NCBI RefSeq assembly: GCF_007559435.1
Contig: NZ_VMBP01000001.1
Span: forward strand, 1,260,116-1,324,115
DNA: 64,000 nucleotides
Direction: 5' to 3'
Source of the DNA: Ancylobacter moscoviensis
Lineage (GTDB): Bacteria; Pseudomonadota; Alphaproteobacteria; Rhizobiales; Xanthobacteraceae
The position numbers were made by a program, and so were the translations under genes. Below the pieces are notes generated by a model. The model was not told the DNA's origin, did no database searches, and saw only the letters and a list, made by a program, of their open reading frames with translations. Below, one piece after another: positions 18,001 through 25,794 of the stretch (positions are counted from its first letter, which is position 1; every line of letters starts with the position of its first letter).

Positions 18001-18124
18001 TTGAATTGTAAAAATCTTGGTGGCCAGGCGCCATGACTGAAGATTTCCGGCCTTTCTATTTAGGCCGCGTGCTTTCTTGCGCCCCGGAGCAGGGGTGCCT
18101 CTCCCCAAAATCAGCGAGGCCGTC

Positions 18125-18565
18125 ATGATCCCTATTCCGAAGAAGGGAACGCCCGAGCGCGAGGCGCTCATCCGTGAGCATCGGGAATGCGTCGACTCCA
18201 TGAAGGGGGTCGCCGGCTTCTCCGTGCTGAAATGCGAGACCCCCGGCGACACCACCATCGTCACCGGCGGCGTGCACGAGAATCCGGTGCTGCGCCGCGT
18301 GCTGCTGCGCATGCGCGGGGAATCGCCGAAGGGCAAACTCGTCGTCATCTGCACCAAGGTGGACGCGGAATGGCGCATCGGCCGCCTGTCCGGCATCCGC
18401 GGCGTGCCGCCGGAGTTCGTCAACGACAAGGTCTATACGGACGAGCAGGAGATCCAGCACGACATCTTCCTGATGCGCCTGGAGGAGATGCCGGAGACCG
18501 CCGGCATGCCCGAGCACTTCGCCGAAGGCTGGAAGCGCCGCGACGACAACTGGCCGGTGACCTGA
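18125..18565 (+). CDS. dmfA1: N,N-dimethylformamidase small (alpha) subunit
   Basis: A protein of 146 residues from the ATG at 18125 with GCGAGG upstream. It lies directly before the large subunit, as dmfA1 does in known DMF degraders. The C-terminal half matches the small-subunit pattern as I recall it for the Paracoccus/Alcaligenes protein (132 residues). The order is an EWRIGRL segment, a G-PPEF stretch, then VYTDEQEIQHDIFLMRLEEM. The small subunit packs on the large chain in an alpha2-beta2-type assembly; it carries no catalytic residues. The N-terminal part is more divergent. Confidence 0.75.
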   Translation: MIPIPKKGTPEREALIREHRECVDSMKGVAGFSVLKCETPGDTTIVTGGVHENPVLRRVLLRMRGESPKGKLVVICTKVDAEWRIGRLSGIRGVPPEFVNDKVYTDEQEIQHDIFLMRLEEMPETAGMPEHFAEGWKRRDDNWPVT

Positions 18566-18583
18566 GCCGCCATCCGTCGTCGC

Positions 18584-18608
18584 GATGAGGGGCGGCGCGC
18601 CCCTCATC
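18584..18608 (+). other. Intercistronic hairpin between dmfA1 and dmfA2
   Basis: A perfect 11-bp stem with triloop GCG. A second hairpin of about 9 bp follows at 18631-18652. The first has only a weak T-run (CTTCC), so it could cause partial termination or RNA processing that sets the ratio of small to large subunit. The role is inferred. Confidence 0.45.
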
Positions 18609-18714
18609 TTCCATCGAGATCGAACCCCGCCGTGTCTTCGGGCGAAGACGCGAATGGCGAAGCCTTGTCCTGAGCAGATCCTGCCGGGCCAAGTCTTGAG
18701 GACTGGAGAACACT

Positions 18715-21114
18715 ATGTGCGCCATGAGGCTGACCGGCTACGCTGAGAAATTCAGCGTCCACCCCGGCGACAAGATCAAGTTCTACGTCAATTGCGACGG
18801 CCCCGCCGAGTTCAAGGCGGAAGTCGTGCAGATGATCAACGGCGACACCAACCCGCGCGGGCCCGGCTTCATCGAGAAGCCCATCGCCGCCGCGTGCAAC
18901 GGCACCTACAAGGGCCGCAAGCAGATCATCCATGGCGGTTCCTACGGTTATGCCGCGGACGCGCCGCAGTTCCATGTCGAGAGCTTCACGCTCCAGTGCT
19001 GGGTCTGGCCGACCACGCCCAAGACCCACCCGCGCTACTGGAAGCACGGTGCGCAGGGGCTCGTGACCAAGTGGTCGCAGGGCAAGGGCTACGGCCTCTT
19101 CCTCAACGAGGAGGGGCAAGTCGAGCTGCGCATCAACGGGCACAAGATCACCACCGGCGTGCCGATCCGCGACCATGCCTGGCACTTCGTCGCGGCGAGC
19201 TTCGATGCCGCCACCGGCGAGGTGGTGCTCTATCACGAGCCGCAGATCGTCTATGCGCTCGATCCGGTCATCGAGCCGGTGAAGACCGTCATCAAGACCA
19301 AGGTCGAGCACAGCGCGGCGCCGGTCGCGCTGGCCGCCTATGTCGACAGGATGGACGACAGCCCGCTGGCGAAGTCGTCGCTGCCGGCCGGCGTCTGGTT
19401 CACCGGCAAGTACAACGGCAAGATCGACAGCCCGCGCATCTGCAACAAGGCGCTGTCGCGCTTCGAGATCGAGCAGATGAAGGCCGGCGCCCAGCCGGGC
19501 CTCACCGAGCGCCGCAACTCGGGTCCCACCGGCGCGCTGTCCGAGACCATCGTCGCCGCCTGGGATTTCTGGGACGGCATCGACACCATCGTGGCCAAGG
19601 ACAACGGTCCCTATCGCTTCGACGCGCAGCTGGTGAACTGCCCGACGCGCGCCATGACTGGCTACAACTGGGCCGGCGAGAACTTCGACTGGAAATACGC
19701 CAAGAAGGAATATGGCGCGATCCACTTCCACGACGATGACGTCGACAATGCCCGCTGGGAGGCCGATGTCGAGTGGAGCGTGCCGGAAGAGGGCATCAAG
19801 AGCCGCTTCTATGCGCTCAAGCTGACCACCTCCGAGGGCGACGAAGACTACATCCCGTTCTGGGTGGTGCCGCGTATCGGCAAGGAGCAGTCGAAGATCG
19901 CGGTCATGGTGCCGACCATCAGCTACATGGCCTATGCCAACGAGCATGTGGCCTGCAATGCCGGCGGCGCCGAACTTTTCGTCTACCGCGTGCCGATCAT
20001 GCAGCAGCAGAACATGTTCCTGGCCGAGCACCGGGAATATGGCGGCTCGATCTACGACACCCACACGGACGGCTCGGGCATCTGCCTGTCCTCGCGCCTG
20101 CGGCCCATCCTGTCGATCCGGCCGAAATACGACCACTTCCTCGCCCAGGCGCCGTGGCAGTACCCGGCCGATCTCCACCTCGTCTACTGGCTGGAGACGA
20201 TGGGCTACGAGTACGACGTCTTCACCGACGAGGACGTCACCTATGACGGCCTTGCCCGGCTGGAGAACTACAACGTCATCATCACCGGCTCGCACCCCGA
20301 GCATAATTCGGGCCCGCAGCTCGACGCGCTGCACAACTACACCCAGCGCGGCGGCCGCCTGATGTATATGGGCGCCGACGCCTGGTACTGGGTGCATTCC
20401 TACCACCCGGCCTATGACGGCATCGGCCGCGGCGTCATCACCGAGATGCGCCGCTGCGAATCCGGCATCCGCACCTGGCGCGCCGATCCCGGCGAGTACT
20501 ACCACCAGGGAACGGGCGAGCTCGGCGGTATGTGGCGCTTCCGCGGCCGCTACCTGCATTCGGTCGCCGGCGTCGGCATGTCGTCCGAGGGCTTCGACAT
20601 CTCGAGCTACTTCAGCCGCACGCCGGACAGTCTCGACCCGCGCGTCTCCTGGGCCTTCGAGGGCATCAGCTATGACGAGCCACTCGGCAATTTCGGCCTC
20701 GTCGGCGGCGGCGCGGCGGGCCTCGAGCTCGACATCGTCGACACCATGCTGGGCTCGCCCCCGCACACCCTCGCGGTGGCGACCTCGGCCGGCCGGCATA
20801 CGGAGGCCTATCTCCTCGTCATGGAGGATTTCGGCTTCAACCAGCAGGGCCTCGACGGCACCGTGCATCCGCGGGTGCGTGCCGACATCGCCTATCACGA
20901 GACGCCGAACGGCGGCGCCGCCTTTTCCTTCTCGTCGATCGCCTTCTGCGGCTCGCTGCCGTGGAACAACTGCCAGAACAACATCTCCACCCTGGTGAAG
21001 AACGTTCTGGATCGCTTCTCGGCGGACGGTCCCCTCCCGCCCCCGCCGGCGGATGCGATCAGGCACCGCGGACGCGCGGATTACGAGTCCCCCGCTCTCG
21101 CGCAGCGCGGCTGA
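18715..21114 (+). CDS. dmfA2: N,N-dimethylformamidase large (beta) subunit
   Basis: A protein of 799 residues, close to the about 760-residue large chain of characterised dimethylformamidases, which hydrolyse N,N-dimethylformamide to dimethylamine and formate. The start at 18715 has GGAG eight bases upstream. Residues about 85-260 form a LamG/ConA-like beta-sandwich (ESFTLQCWVWPTTPK). Residues about 390-760 form the catalytic domain. The known enzyme binds one iron with two Tyr and one Glu (recalled as Tyr399, Tyr440, Glu521). Equivalent residues here appear to be Tyr404 (PTISYMAYAN), Tyr447 (GGSIYDTHTDG) and Glu529 (TGSHPEHNS), with constant order and nearly constant offsets. The true substrate may be another N-substituted formamide. 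Confidence 0.87.
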   Translation: MCAMRLTGYAEKFSVHPGDKIKFYVNCDGPAEFKAEVVQMINGDTNPRGPGFIEKPIAAACNGTYKGRKQIIHGGSYGYAADAPQFHVESFTLQCWVWPTTPKTHPRYWKHGAQGLVTKWSQGKGYGLFLNEEGQVELRINGHKITTGVPIRDHAWHFVAASFDAATGEVVLYHEPQIVYALDPVIEPVKTVIKTKVEHSAAPVALAAYVDRMDDSPLAKSSLPAGVWFTGKYNGKIDSPRICNKALSRFEIEQMKAGAQPGLTERRNSGPTGALSETIVAAWDFWDGIDTIVAKDNGPYRFDAQLVNCPTRAMTGYNWAGENFDWKYAKKEYGAIHFHDDDVDNARWEADVEWSVPEEGIKSRFYALKLTTSEGDEDYIPFWVVPRIGKEQSKIAVMVPTISYMAYANEHVACNAGGAELFVYRVPIMQQQNMFLAEHREYGGSIYDTHTDGSGICLSSRLRPILSIRPKYDHFLAQAPWQYPADLHLVYWLETMGYEYDVFTDEDVTYDGLARLENYNVIITGSHPEHNSGPQLDALHNYTQRGGRLMYMGADAWYWVHSYHPAYDGIGRGVITEMRRCESGIRTWRADPGEYYHQGTGELGGMWRFRGRYLHSVAGVGMSSEGFDISSYFSRTPDSLDPRVSWAFEGISYDEPLGNFGLVGGGAAGLELDIVDTMLGSPPHTLAVATSAGRHTEAYLLVMEDFGFNQQGLDGTVHPRVRADIAYHETPNGGAAFSFSSIAFCGSLPWNNCQNNISTLVKNVLDRFSADGPLPPPPADAIRHRGRADYESPALAQRG

Positions 21115-21128
21115 CGCATCCGGCCCCG

Positions 21129-21161
21129 ATGTGCGCGCCGTGCCCGGCATGGCGCGCACAT
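21129..21161 (+). other. Hairpin between dmfA2 and the Rieske-like gene
   Basis: An 11-bp perfect inverted repeat (ATGTGCGCGCC with its complement) flanks an 11-base loop, 12 bases after the dmfA2 stop. There is no T-tract, so it would act as an RNA-processing or mild attenuation element before the downstream genes. Confidence 0.4.
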
Positions 21162-21201
21162 CTCCTCGCGAACCGCATGTCAGGATCAGGAGGCGTCGAC
21201 G

Positions 21202-22308
21202 ATGCTCAATCGACCGGATCTCGGCTATTTCGACGATGGCAGCGATCTCGCGAGCCCCGGCTTCTTCGCCGGCGCGCTCGGCGAGGCCGGACAGGCGCGC
21301 GTGCTGCCGCCGGCCGCCTATGGCTCGCTCGCCTTCTCCAATCTGGAGGACGAGGCGATCTGGACGCGGGACTGGGTGAGCATCGGCACCGTCGATTCCA
21401 TTCCCGGAACGGGCGATCTCCTGCCCTTCACCGTGGGCACGCACGGCATCCATGTGCAGCGCATGGCGGAAGGCTTCCGTGCCCGCTTCAACAAGGCGCA
21501 GCACGGCGGCTGCCGGCTGGTGCCGCTGCAGTGCCAGACCGGCGCCAAGACGCGCTGCTCCTTCACCTCCTGCGGCCACAGCCGCGACCGGGCGGCGATC
21601 CCGGCGGGCGAACTCGGCAGCGACACGCCGGAGATGCACCAGTATCTCGGGCTCCGGCCGGAGCGCCTGCTCGGCGCGCATGTGCGCGTCTGGGGGCCGC
21701 TGATCCTCGTCAATCTCGACATGTTCCCGGCCGGGCCGGAGGCGAGCCTCTACGCGCTCGATCACGCGGCCTGCTTCTTCCCGTCCCGGCGCACCGTGCG
21801 CTCCGCCGAGCGCTGGCTGGAGTTCGCCGCCAACTGGAAGCTGGTGGCGCAGAGCCTGACCGCCGGCGTGCCGGTCGACGAGGATGAGGCCGGGCTCTGG
21901 CAGCTTTCCGAGAGCGTGCTGGACGATGGCACCGTTGCCCGTACCGCGCTGGTCTTTCCCAATCTCGTGCTCCTGTCCGCCGGCAGCGAGACCTGCGTCG
22001 TGGTGCTCCAGCCCACCGCGCTGGGCCGCACGCTGTGCCGCGTCAGCGTCTATGGCGAGGCGGAGGGCACGTCGCCCGACCTCGACCGCTGGTGCGGCCA
22101 GATCGCCCCGCGTGCCGAGCGCGCGGTCGCCGACCACGCCAATTTCTCGCGCTGGGGCGCCAGCCACCGGCCGGAAACCCTCGGCCTCGCGCCGCCGCTG
22201 CAGACCGTGCCGCAGGGCCTGTGGCTCCAGCGGCAGGTGGCCGCGCGCATTGCCCGCCTGCCGAGCGAGGCCATCGACCAGCCCATCTACCAGAACCCGG
22301 GGAGCTGA
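21202..22308 (+). CDS. Rieske oxygenase alpha-subunit homologue with lost cofactor ligands
   Basis: A protein of 368 residues; GGAGG precedes the ATG. Residues about 54-130 follow the Rieske domain of ring-hydroxylating oxygenases (DWVSIGTVDSIPGTGD, then RARFNKAQHGG). Of the four cluster ligands two are changed: the first Cys is Ala99 and the second His is Thr122, while His101 and Cys119 remain. Additional cysteines sit nearby (104, 111, 124). The catalytic domain begins with the usual NWKLV (211-215), but the following His/His/Asp iron motif is replaced by AQSLTAGVPVDEDEAG. It is unlikely to be a normal oxygenase. Its place between dmfA2 and further small genes suggests an accessory role. 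Confidence 0.75.
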   Translation: MLNRPDLGYFDDGSDLASPGFFAGALGEAGQARVLPPAAYGSLAFSNLEDEAIWTRDWVSIGTVDSIPGTGDLLPFTVGTHGIHVQRMAEGFRARFNKAQHGGCRLVPLQCQTGAKTRCSFTSCGHSRDRAAIPAGELGSDTPEMHQYLGLRPERLLGAHVRVWGPLILVNLDMFPAGPEASLYALDHAACFFPSRRTVRSAERWLEFAANWKLVAQSLTAGVPVDEDEAGLWQLSESVLDDGTVARTALVFPNLVLLSAGSETCVVVLQPTALGRTLCRVSVYGEAEGTSPDLDRWCGQIAPRAERAVADHANFSRWGASHRPETLGLAPPLQTVPQGLWLQRQVAARIARLPSEAIDQPIYQNPGS

Positions 22309-22312
22309 CGCC

Positions 22313-23011
22313 GTGTTGTCCCATCGTGTCGAGCCCGATCGCGCCTCGCCCCTCGCCGCGGCGATCGACGCCTACAATGCAGGGGAGTTCGAGACCGCCT
22401 TCCGCCGCTTCACCCGCCTTGCCGACGACGGAGACGCCGAGGCCGCCACCTGGCTCGGCGCCCTCTATGCGCATGGCGAGGGAGTCGAGGCGTCCCTCGC
22501 CAAGGCCTTCGAGCACTATCTGGTCGGGGCCGAGGCCGGCATGCCGATGGCGCAGACCAATGTCGGCGCCATGCTGGTCATGGGGCAGGGCGTCGGGCGC
22601 GACATCGCCGAGGGCGCCAGATGGCTCGCCCGCTCCGCCGAGCAGGGCGATCTCTACGCCCAGTACAACCTCGCGACCCTCTACGCGAAGGGCGAGGGCA
22701 TCGAACGCGACGACGCGGCGGCGGCGGGCTGGTATCGCCGCGCGGCGGAAGCCGGCCATTACCCCTCACAGGCGCGCCTCGGCTACATCTATGCGAACGG
22801 CGTGGGCGTCGAGAAGGATCTGGTCCAGGCCTATCTCTGGCTCTCGCTCGCCGCCCAGCACGGCATCGGCGCCGCGCTCTCCGCGCTGGAAGCCATCGTC
22901 ACCCAGATGTCGGCGCCCGAGAAGAACCGGGCCGCCGCCGAGGTCGAGCGCTGGCGCGGCCGGACCCGCGAGGTCTCACGCCATGCCCGCCTGATGCCGA
23001 TTCCGGGGTGA
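22313..23011 (+). CDS. Sel1-like repeat (TPR-type) protein
   Basis: A protein of 232 residues from a GTG at 22313 with GGGGAG upstream, 4 bp after the Rieske-like gene. It consists mainly of four Sel1 repeats of about 36 residues. Examples are TWLGALYAHGEGV, YNLATLYAKGEGIERD and ARLGYIYANGVGVEKD. No signal peptide is visible, so a cytoplasmic scaffold is likely. Sel1 repeats mediate protein-protein contacts; here the partner could be the dimethylformamidase or the Rieske-like protein. That link rests on operon position only. Confidence 0.78.
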   Translation: MLSHRVEPDRASPLAAAIDAYNAGEFETAFRRFTRLADDGDAEAATWLGALYAHGEGVEASLAKAFEHYLVGAEAGMPMAQTNVGAMLVMGQGVGRDIAEGARWLARSAEQGDLYAQYNLATLYAKGEGIERDDAAAAGWYRRAAEAGHYPSQARLGYIYANGVGVEKDLVQAYLWLSLAAQHGIGAALSALEAIVTQMSAPEKNRAAAEVERWRGRTREVSRHARLMPIPG

Positions 23012-23016
23012 ACACC

Positions 23017-23331
23017 ATGATGCTCAGCGTCCAGCAGATCAAGTATGAGCTGCTCCTCTACATCAAGGAGTTCGGCGGCCGTGCGCAGGACTGGCGGATC
23101 GGCGTCGCCGAGGACGCGCCGCAGGCCCTGTTCGGCGAGAACGGCGTCGACGAGGCGGCGGACATCTGGTGCTGGAAGCCGGCGCTGACGCCGGCTGCCG
23201 CCCGCGCCGTCTACCGCTACATGACCGAGCAGTTCCATGTGCCACCGGCCCCGTCGAGCGGGCAGGGGCGCTGCGTGTTCCTGTTCGCCAAGGGCAAGCA
23301 GGCGGTCGCGGAGCCGGCGCCGGGCGGCTGA
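23017..23331 (+). CDS. Small conserved-looking protein of unknown function, dmf locus
   Basis: A protein of 104 residues (ATG at 23017, or the next ATG at 23020), starting 5 bp after the Sel1 gene. It is helical at the start (QQIKYELLLYIKEFGG), has an aromatic DIWCWKP motif near residue 50, and a second helix AAARAVYRYMTEQF. The C-terminal tail is Pro/Gly rich. I do not recognise the family. Codon use matches the neighbours and the spacing argues for co-expression with the dimethylformamidase genes. It is not the dmf small subunit, which is better matched by the gene at 18125. Confidence 0.65.
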   Translation: MMLSVQQIKYELLLYIKEFGGRAQDWRIGVAEDAPQALFGENGVDEAADIWCWKPALTPAAARAVYRYMTEQFHVPPAPSSGQGRCVFLFAKGKQAVAEPAPGG

Positions 23332-23356
23332 GCCGTCCCCGGTCATGCGTCTCCGG

Positions 23357-24388
23357 TCAGGCGGGCGCGGACAGCGCCCTGAGCTCGGCGACCAGCTTCG
23401 CCGGCAGGGTCACGCCTTCCCGGTTGCGCTCGCGCGCCGCGTAGCGCCGTTCCGAGGGCAGCCGCACGCCCGGCTGCTGTCTGGCAAGAGCGAACAGCTC
23501 GTCCGCATCCGCCAGTCGTGACGCCAGGCTTTCGGCCCCGAAGACCGCCGGGTCGATGGCGATGAACAACTCGCCGCCCAGCGGCGGGCCGCCGTCGCCG
23601 TTCTCCACCGCCATGGACTGCCGGCTGGTGAGGTCGCCGATCAGCGGGCCGGCGATCAGTTCCACCATCATCGACAGGGCCGATCCCTTGTGCCCGCCGA
23701 AGGGCAGCAGCGCGCCGGCGAGGGCCTGCGCCGGATCGGTGGTCGGCGCGCCGTCCGGCCCGACGGCCCATCCCGGCGGGATCGGCTCGCCGGCGCGGCG
23801 CTTCAGCTCGATCTCGCCGCGCGCCGCCGCGCTGGTGGCGAAGTCGAAGAGGAAGGGGCGTCCTTCGGGGCCGGGCCAGCCGAAGGCGATGGGGTTGGTG
23901 CCGAGCAGCGGCTGGGTGCCGCCGGCCGGCGCGACGCAGCTCTGGCCGATGGTGAAGCACCAGGCCGCCAGCCCCGCCTCGGCCGCCGGTTCGATATCCG
24001 CCCACAGGGCCGAGAAATGATAGCAGTCGCGGATCGCCAGAGCGGCGATGCCGTAGGTCTTCGCCGCCTCGATCAGCGCCGGCACGCCGGTCTCGATGGC
24101 GAGCGGGGCGAAGGTACGATGAGCGTCGACCCGCAGCACCACCGGCGTGACGCGGGTGAGGGTCGGTAGCGCGTGGCGCTCCGCCTTGCCGCTGCGCACC
24201 GAGCCGACATAGCCGATCAGCCGGTAGAGGCCGTGCGAGTGGCACTCGTCGACCTGCGCCCGCGTGATCGAACGCGCGATGGCCTGCGCATGTGCCGCGC
24301 CGAGCCCGGCGCCGGTCAGCGTATCGGCGCACAGCCTATGCACCTCGCCGAGGGTCAGGCGCACCGTGTCCGCGGCGGCGCCGGTCAT
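23357..24388 (-). CDS. Ldh2-family NAD(P)H-dependent oxidoreductase
   Basis: A protein of 343 residues of the type 2 malate/L-lactate dehydrogenase family, a fold unrelated to classical LDH. The catalytic-region motif DECHSHGLYRLIGYV is seen near the start. LGTNPIAFGWPG and FGGHKGSALSMMVELIAG appear later, the latter a family hallmark. Members include malate and ureidoglycolate dehydrogenases and the Delta1-piperideine/pyrroline-2-carboxylate reductases. Given the proline-type enzymes nearby, imine-carboxylate reduction is attractive but unproven. Its start overlaps the GntR gene stop by 4 bp. Confidence 0.8.
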   Translation of the reverse strand: MTGAAADTVRLTLGEVHRLCADTLTGAGLGAAHAQAIARSITRAQVDECHSHGLYRLIGYVGSVRSGKAERHALPTLTRVTPVVLRVDAHRTFAPLAIETGVPALIEAAKTYGIAALAIRDCYHFSALWADIEPAAEAGLAAWCFTIGQSCVAPAGGTQPLLGTNPIAFGWPGPEGRPFLFDFATSAAARGEIELKRRAGEPIPPGWAVGPDGAPTTDPAQALAGALLPFGGHKGSALSMMVELIAGPLIGDLTSRQSMAVENGDGGPPLGGELFIAIDPAVFGAESLASRLADADELFALARQQPGVRLPSERRYAARERNREGVTLPAKLVAELRALSAPA

Positions 24389-25074
24389 GGGGCGTCCTCG
24401 CGGGCGCCGCGCTCCAGCGCGCGCAGCAGGTCGTCATGCACCGTGCCGATGTGCTCCTCGAGGAAGGCGCAGGCCTTGGCGATCTCGCCCGCGCGGCTGA
24501 GCGTCACCAGCTCGGCATGCTCGTCCACGGCGCGCTGCATGCCGACGATGCCGGTTCCCGCCGTGTCGCTGAGCTGCACGCGCGTGTAGCGGTCGCTCGA
24601 TTGCAGCAGCGACTGCACGATGGTCAGCGAGCGTGGCTGGCCGGCGCGCCCGTACAGCGCCATGTGGAAGTCGGCGTTGAGCTGCCCCCAGCGGCTCAGA
24701 TCCTGCGCGGCGGTGGCCGCCACCATCTGCCGGTTCATCTCGTCGAGCCGCGCGAAGTCCGCCTCCGCGAGCGCGGGAATGGAGCGGGCGAGCAGCCGGG
24801 GCTCCAGCAGGCGGCGCAGGCCGAACACGTCGTTGATCTCGTCGAGCGAGAGCTCGGAAACGATGGCGCCCTTCTGCGGCACGATCCGCACCAGCCCCTC
24901 GGCGTCGAGCTGGAACAGCGCCTCGCGGATGGGGATGCGGCTCACCTTGAAGGTCGCGGCGAGCGCGTCTTGCCGGAGCTGCGCGCCGGCCGGATAGGTG
25001 CCGTCGAGGATCGCCTTCCGCAGCTGGTCGAGGATGGCGGCCGAAAGGGTGCGGTGCTTGAGGAGCGGGGTCAT
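24385..25074 (-). CDS. GntR-family regulator (FCD subfamily)
   Basis: A protein of 229 residues starting at the ATG whose first base is 25074. The DNA-binding domain has LRQDALAATFKVSRIPIREALFQLD seen in parts and the wing VPQKGAIVSEL. The FCD domain shows the expected RLLEPRLLARS and a DFHMALYGRAG segment. It is divergent from the TRAP transporter genes and upstream of the Ldh2-family gene, so it probably controls both from the 25075-25170 region. The effector is unknown. Confidence 0.85.
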   Translation of the reverse strand: MTPLLKHRTLSAAILDQLRKAILDGTYPAGAQLRQDALAATFKVSRIPIREALFQLDAEGLVRIVPQKGAIVSELSLDEINDVFGLRRLLEPRLLARSIPALAEADFARLDEMNRQMVAATAAQDLSRWGQLNADFHMALYGRAGQPRSLTIVQSLLQSSDRYTRVQLSDTAGTGIVGMQRAVDEHAELVTLSRAGEIAKACAFLEEHIGTVHDDLLRALERGAREDAP

Positions 25075-25113
25075 TCTGCGCGTTTCGGCCCTGCAAAAAT
25101 CACGTCGGGCATA

Positions 25114-25132
25114 TTGACGGATATAATTTATA
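25114..25132 (+). promoter_or_regulatory. Promoter/operator-like sequence between GntR and TRAP genes
   Basis: A consensus TATAAT (25122-25127) lies inside an 11-bp inverted repeat TATAATTTATA (25122-25132), about 45 bp before the TRAP gene start. A TTGACG hexamer at 25114-25119 is too close to pair with it. An operator overlapping the -10 would suit repression by the divergent GntR protein. Confidence 0.4.
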
Positions 25133-25173
25133 AAATCTACGATCACGAAAAAGACAGAGGGAAAAGCGTGATC

Positions 25174-25794
25174 ATGTCGCAAGCCGACGGCCTCCCCGCC
25201 GGTGGCGGGCCCCTCCATGCGCTCACCACCGTTTCCGAGGCGCTCCTGTGGGTGGAGCGGCTCGCCATCAGTGCGCTGATGGCGCTCCTCACCGGCCTCA
25301 TCCTGCTCAACGTCGTCACGCGCTACGGCGGCATCCCGCTCTATTGGGTGGACGAGTCCGCCATCTTCACCACGGTGTGGCTCACCTTCATCGGCGCCTC
25401 CGCCATGTCGCGGCTGCGGCTCGATTTCTCCATGACGCTGCTGACCGAGCACCTCTCCCGCGGGGCGGCGAAAGCCGTGGGCGTGCTGGCAACGCTGTGC
25501 GTGCTCGGCTTCGGCCTCGCGCTCGCGGCGATGTGCTGGGTGTGGATGGACCCCGTCGGCATCGCGAGCGCCGGTTTCGACGGGAAGGAATATGGCGGGG
25601 CGACCTTCAACTTCCTCTACACCGAGCGCACGCAGACGCTGAACTGGCCGAGCTGGGTGGTCTATCTGGTGCTGCCTATCTTCGCGGTGGCGCTCACCGT
25701 CCATAGCGCCGCCAACCTCGCGGAGGACCTCGGTCTCTCCGGCCGGCCCGACCGCAGCGGCTTCGGCCTCGGCAGCGCCGAGGAGGTCGCCTGA
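25174..25794 (+). CDS. TRAP transporter small membrane subunit (DctQ type)
   Basis: A protein of 206 residues from the ATG at 25174; an in-frame GTG at 25168 is also possible after AGAGGGA. Four hydrophobic segments and the DctQ pattern are seen: WVERLAISALMALLTGLILLNVVTRY, split by a WVDESAIFTTVWLTFIGAS motif. The small subunit pairs with DctM for Na+-driven uptake of carboxylates bound by a DctP protein. Its stop overlaps the DctM start by one base. Confidence 0.83.
   Translation: MSQADGLPAGGGPLHALTTVSEALLWVERLAISALMALLTGLILLNVVTRYGGIPLYWVDESAIFTTVWLTFIGASAMSRLRLDFSMTLLTEHLSRGAAKAVGVLATLCVLGFGLALAAMCWVWMDPVGIASAGFDGKEYGGATFNFLYTERTQTLNWPSWVVYLVLPIFAVALTVHSAANLAEDLGLSGRPDRSGFGLGSAEEVA

Noticed and set aside
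18604..22167. Open frame of nearly 1190 codons on the - strand opposite dmfA2
   Set aside because: It mirrors the dmfA2 and Rieske-like genes, whose families and motifs are clear. The antisense product has no recognisable motif.
23017..23331. Small protein as the dimethylformamidase small subunit
   Set aside because: The gene at 18125 lies in the expected position and aligns better with the remembered small-subunit pattern.
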